A DNA stretch of 64,000 bases from Anaerobiospirillum thomasii (GTDB lineage: Bacteria > Pseudomonadota > Gammaproteobacteria > Enterobacterales > Succinivibrionaceae), in assembly GCF_900445255.1 (NCBI RefSeq), contig NZ_UAPU01000006.1, positions 1 through 64,000 of the forward strand, written 5' to 3'. A program made the translations under genes and the position numbers. Positions 61,772-64,000 of the stretch are shown piece by piece; the stretch's first letter is position 1; every line of letters starts with the position of its first letter. The notes beneath the pieces are model-generated. The model saw nothing but the letters and a program-made list of their open reading frames with translations, did not search any database and was not told where the DNA came from.

Positions 61772-62482
61772 ATGCCAATTTCATTATCTCACCTTTTACC
61801 TGCTAACTCAAATGCTTAAGCTCAAATTGATAAGCAATTTAAAAAAGTTATCAGTCCTATAGCTTTAGGCAAGATGGCATCAAAATGTGGGCTTAAGCAG
61901 AGACAAAGCCATTTCAACCCTAGTGCCTACATGCAGGCTTTACTTGTTTGTAGTGGAAGTAATGAGCAATACAATTTTGCAACGATAAACAAGCAATATG
62001 GCATAACCTCTAAACATCCTATGCACGATAAGCCCTTTCATAACAGGCTAAGAAGCCCTGAGTCACGTGAATTTATTGAAAGTGCCTTTAAACGAATTTA
62101 TTCCTTTGTAAACTCCATTTCGGCATCACCTACAAGAGGAAAAAATCTGCTCAATGCTCTTAGAAATAAGGGTCTTGATATTGATGACATTGTTTGCATA
62201 GATGGCAGTTACTGGCATGTTAAAGGAGAGCTTGAGCATATATTCCCCGGTAGTAGAGCCCATGTAAAGGCCGATAATTCAGCAGATGGAAGTCCTGTGC
62301 CATACGGCAGTAAAAAGAGTCAAAATGCTCAGATAGGCATACAAACCGTATATTCACCTGTAAGCAATTTTGTAAAAGAGGTTACTATTACAAGTGGAAC
62401 AGCCAATGAAAAGGATTACGTTTCCATACCAGAAAACGAGCGATTATTATATACACTAGATGCAGGCTGGAAATTCTATTAG
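61772..62482 (+). pseudogene. Truncated IS4-like transposase
   Basis: ATG 61772 (AAGGAG upstream) begins MPISLSHLLPANSNA, followed by TAA at codon 16 (61817-61819); the same frame then runs to 62482 (KQFKKVISPIALGKMASKCGLKQRQ...). Catalytic Asp in DIVCIDGSYWHVKG is present but the second Asp region (LLYTLDAGWKFY) is the end: the C-terminal half has been lost, probably by insertion of the IS21-like element whose repeats begin at about 62471. Distantly related to the intact transposase at 13236-14672. Doubly inactivated. Confidence 0.75.
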
Positions 62483-62630
62483 ATCTTGATCCGGATATTA
62501 TCAAACACAGATCCGCTGCAGGCCACTCTAATTTTACCTAAAATTCTATTAATACTGATCGTCATATTCTCATGCCTTTGATCCAAACTTTCTACACCCC
62601 TTTGATCCTTATATTCTACTAATACAGATC
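62471..62630. repeat. 70-bp-spaced terminal repeats of second IS21-like element
   Basis: AAATTCTATTAGATCTTGATCC at 62471, AAATTCTATTAATACTGATC at 62541 and ATATTCTACTAATACAGATC at 62611 are spaced exactly 70 bp. They lie between the truncated IS4-like gene and the second istB and look like the multiple end repeats of IS21-family elements. Confidence 0.5.
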
Positions 62631-62643
62631 CCCCTTAACCACG

Positions 62644-62668
62644 CAAAACAGGACCTTGTGGGTCCTGT
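62644..62668 (-). terminator. Terminator after the second istB
   Basis: ACAGGACC (62648-62655), loop TTGTG, GGTCCTGT (62661-62668). On the minus strand the stem is followed by TTTTGCG. It lies 28 nt after the istB stop. Confidence 0.65.
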
Positions 62669-62695
62669 TGTTTAATGTTTTATAAGTGCTGGGCG

Positions 62696-63484
62696 TCATA
62701 ACTTTACGCTGTCTGTGCTCTCTCCTTTTAACTCCTTATCACTTTGTCTAAATGAGTCTCCTTTAAGTTCAATTTTTAAGTCCTTACCCTCTCTAAAGAG
62801 TCTATCGACAATAGCATCTCTGGCCGCGCCTTTTTCTATACTTAAAGCGATACTGTCAGCCTTCACCTGTGTTGTTATGATTGTAGAGCCAATACCATAT
62901 CTGGCATCTATAATCTCCAGAAACTTGTTGGCTATACCATTTTTCATAACCTGTATGCCAAAATCATCTATAACCAGGACCTTAAATCTTTTCAGACGCT
63001 TAACATAGTTTATAAGCTCGACATTTTGTTTTATATTGAGCAATGCCTCTAACTCATTTGCTTTTATAAATAAAGCAGGATAACCCATCTTCATAGCCTC
63101 GACAGCTAAAGCTGTTGCCAGTGTCGATTTACCTGATCCTGTAGGACCTGATAAGAGGCAGGATTTACCCTCTTTAAGCCAGGTCATAGAAAGCAGTGTG
63201 TCATACATGGCCTTGGATAGACCCCGAGAGCTGTCAGGGCAGATCTGGTTTAAATAAAAGACTCGGCTGATTTTTGAGTTCCTAATCATGCTCTTATACC
63301 TTTTATTTTCAATATGGCTTTTATACTGACCTATAATTTCCTGCATTCTGTCTTCAAATGACATAACTTCATATATATTAGGGAAATTAAACTGATTTAT
63401 AATAGTGTCCACCATGACATCAAGTTCAGCATCATACATTGTAGAGATAAGTATTTTCTGCTCAGCTGTTAAAACATTATTCAT
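62696..63484 (-). CDS. istB: IstB-like ATPase of a second IS21-like element, 262 aa
   Basis: Walker A SCLLSGPTGSGKSTLATALA (~100-119), Walker B FKVLVIDDFGIQVM (~160), sensor ARYGIGSTIITTQ and ARDAIVDRLFREGKDLKIEL near the end: a canonical IstB. It differs clearly from the IstB at 53470-54225, so this is another element, not a duplicate. It starts 21 nt after the end of the istA fragment upstream on the same strand. Confidence 0.92.
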   Translation of the reverse strand: MNNVLTAEQKILISTMYDAELDVMVDTIINQFNFPNIYEVMSFEDRMQEIIGQYKSHIENKRYKSMIRNSKISRVFYLNQICPDSSRGLSKAMYDTLLSMTWLKEGKSCLLSGPTGSGKSTLATALAVEAMKMGYPALFIKANELEALLNIKQNVELINYVKRLKRFKVLVIDDFGIQVMKNGIANKFLEIIDARYGIGSTIITTQVKADSIALSIEKGAARDAIVDRLFREGKDLKIELKGDSFRQSDKELKGESTDSVKL

Positions 63485-63505
63485 TCTTCAAATCTCCATA
63501 TCAGG

Positions 63506-64000
63506 TTAGTCTCTGTTATCGCGCAGGGCATAAATATCGGCATTGTGCTCATTGTCTGAAACACCAGCCTGCTCTGGTTTTGTCTCGTGTTGTGTATATA
63601 ATTCACTGCGCATGTTTTCTCTGTTTAATTGTTGATATATGTTTTGTAATGTGGCCGTAGTGTGCATGCTTTCTGGAAGTTCGCACATACTTTTGCATGC
63701 CTGGGACAATAGCTCTTGAGAGTGATATTTAGACTTAAACATTTTAATCATAGCTATGCAGTTACTTCTGGCATTTGTCTGCTGCATGCCTGATACTTTG
63801 TCCTGCTCCTGCAGACGTCTGCGGCATAATACATGTAGAAATTCATTAAGCTCAGACGCCTCTTTGAGGATATCCTCATTGCTGCTATAGAGGCGTTCAT
63901 TGGCTTTAATTTCCTTATGCTGAGGCGTCATATGCTCCTCACTGACGCTTGAGCCATCACCGTCGCATCTGGCATGGCTGGCAATTATTCTGCCATTTAG
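63506..64000 (-). CDS. istA: IstA-like transposase, C-terminal part, runs off window
   Basis: The open frame extends past ATG 63931 to the window edge, encoding NGRIIASHARCDGDG, SSVSEEHMTPQHKEIKAN and a helical C-terminus. The IASHxR...HMTPQHKE pattern is typical of the last 100-150 residues of IstA after the integrase core. The catalytic part would lie beyond 64000. Annotated as partial at its 5' end; a start at 63931 is not credible because the family motif crosses it. Confidence 0.7.
   Translation of the reverse strand, partial: LNGRIIASHARCDGDGSSVSEEHMTPQHKEIKANERLYSSNEDILKEASELNEFLHVLCRRRLQEQDKVSGMQQTNARSNCIAMIKMFKSKYHSQELLSQACKSMCELPESMHTTATLQNIYQQLNRENMRSELYTQHETKPEQAGVSDNEHNADIYALRDNRD

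Noticed and set aside
61312-61819. Stop-codon reassignment suggested by in-frame TAG in IS66 and TAA in the IS4-like gene
   Set aside because: All housekeeping genes use these codons as stops; both transposases are truncated, so decay explains them.

Overview
The window looks like a chromosome segment of an AT-rich gammaproteobacterium. The gene order pncC-recA-recX-alaS-csrA, mutS next to rpoS-nlpD, ispF-ispD-ftsB-pyrG, relA-rlmD, recO-era-rnc-lepB-lepA and rseB-rseA-rpoE-nadB is the one known from gammaproteobacteria. The AT-rich codon use and the number of insertion sequences would suit an anaerobic, gut-associated lineage such as Succinivibrionaceae, but that placement is inference from style, not from a database match.

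Positions 1 to about 13.1 kb are an integrated element (phage- or ICE-like). It ends at a P4-type tyrosine integrase (11693-12844) beside the 3' end of a tRNA-Ser(GCT) gene (13066-13159), which is its presumed attachment site; its left end lies outside the window. It carries runs of small unknown genes, a truncated AAA-ATPase start, a Ymh-family (TIGR02391) protein, a BRO-type antirepressor preceded by a C4-like structured RNA, a second candidate structured RNA, an IS256-family element, a HicA toxin between two HicB-like antitoxins, and two divergent copies of a cassette of tiny genes: two membrane microproteins and a basic DNA-binding-like protein, with a covarying hairpin, near-consensus promoters and terminators. 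A third block with a similar layout carries a Cro/CI-type repressor. Several genes here are under 60 codons.

From 13.2 to 45.3 kb is the core chromosome, mostly on the minus strand: csrA, alaS, recX, recA, pncC; mutS on plus; then rpoS, nlpD, yqaA, ispF, ispD, ftsB, pyrG; relA, rlmD; recO, era, rnc, lepB, lepA; rseB, rseA, rpoE; and nadB on plus. An IS4-family transposase lies between csrA and the tRNA. Surface-sugar genes are inserted in otherwise conserved places: a glycosyltransferase-deacetylase fusion after mutS, a glycosyltransferase between pyrG and relA, and a glycosyltransferase plus a DUF1796 protein after nadB.

From 47.5 to 57.4 kb is a three-level nest of mobile elements. An IS1634-type transposase gene is split by an 8,020-bp IS21-like element (48259-56278; ends TGTTGA...TCAACA; 5-bp target duplication CAATT). 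Removing the insert and one CAATT restores the transposase frame exactly. The IS21-like element carries istA, istB and a KfrA-like plasmid-type gene with an upstream palindrome and a downstream array of the same 18-bp site. Inside it sits a roughly 4.0-kb Tn7/Mu-like element (48619-52643) with its own DDE transposase, ExeA/TniB-like ATPase and zinc-ribbon protein.

From 57.6 to 60.2 kb three nucleotide-sugar genes (cupin isomerase, PLP aminotransferase, hexapeptide acyltransferase), probably for a dTDP-3-acylamino-3,6-dideoxyhexose, are flanked by 134-bp inverted repeats. The right edge holds IS66 and IS4-like pseudogenes and the 3' half of another IS21-like istAB pair that runs off the window.
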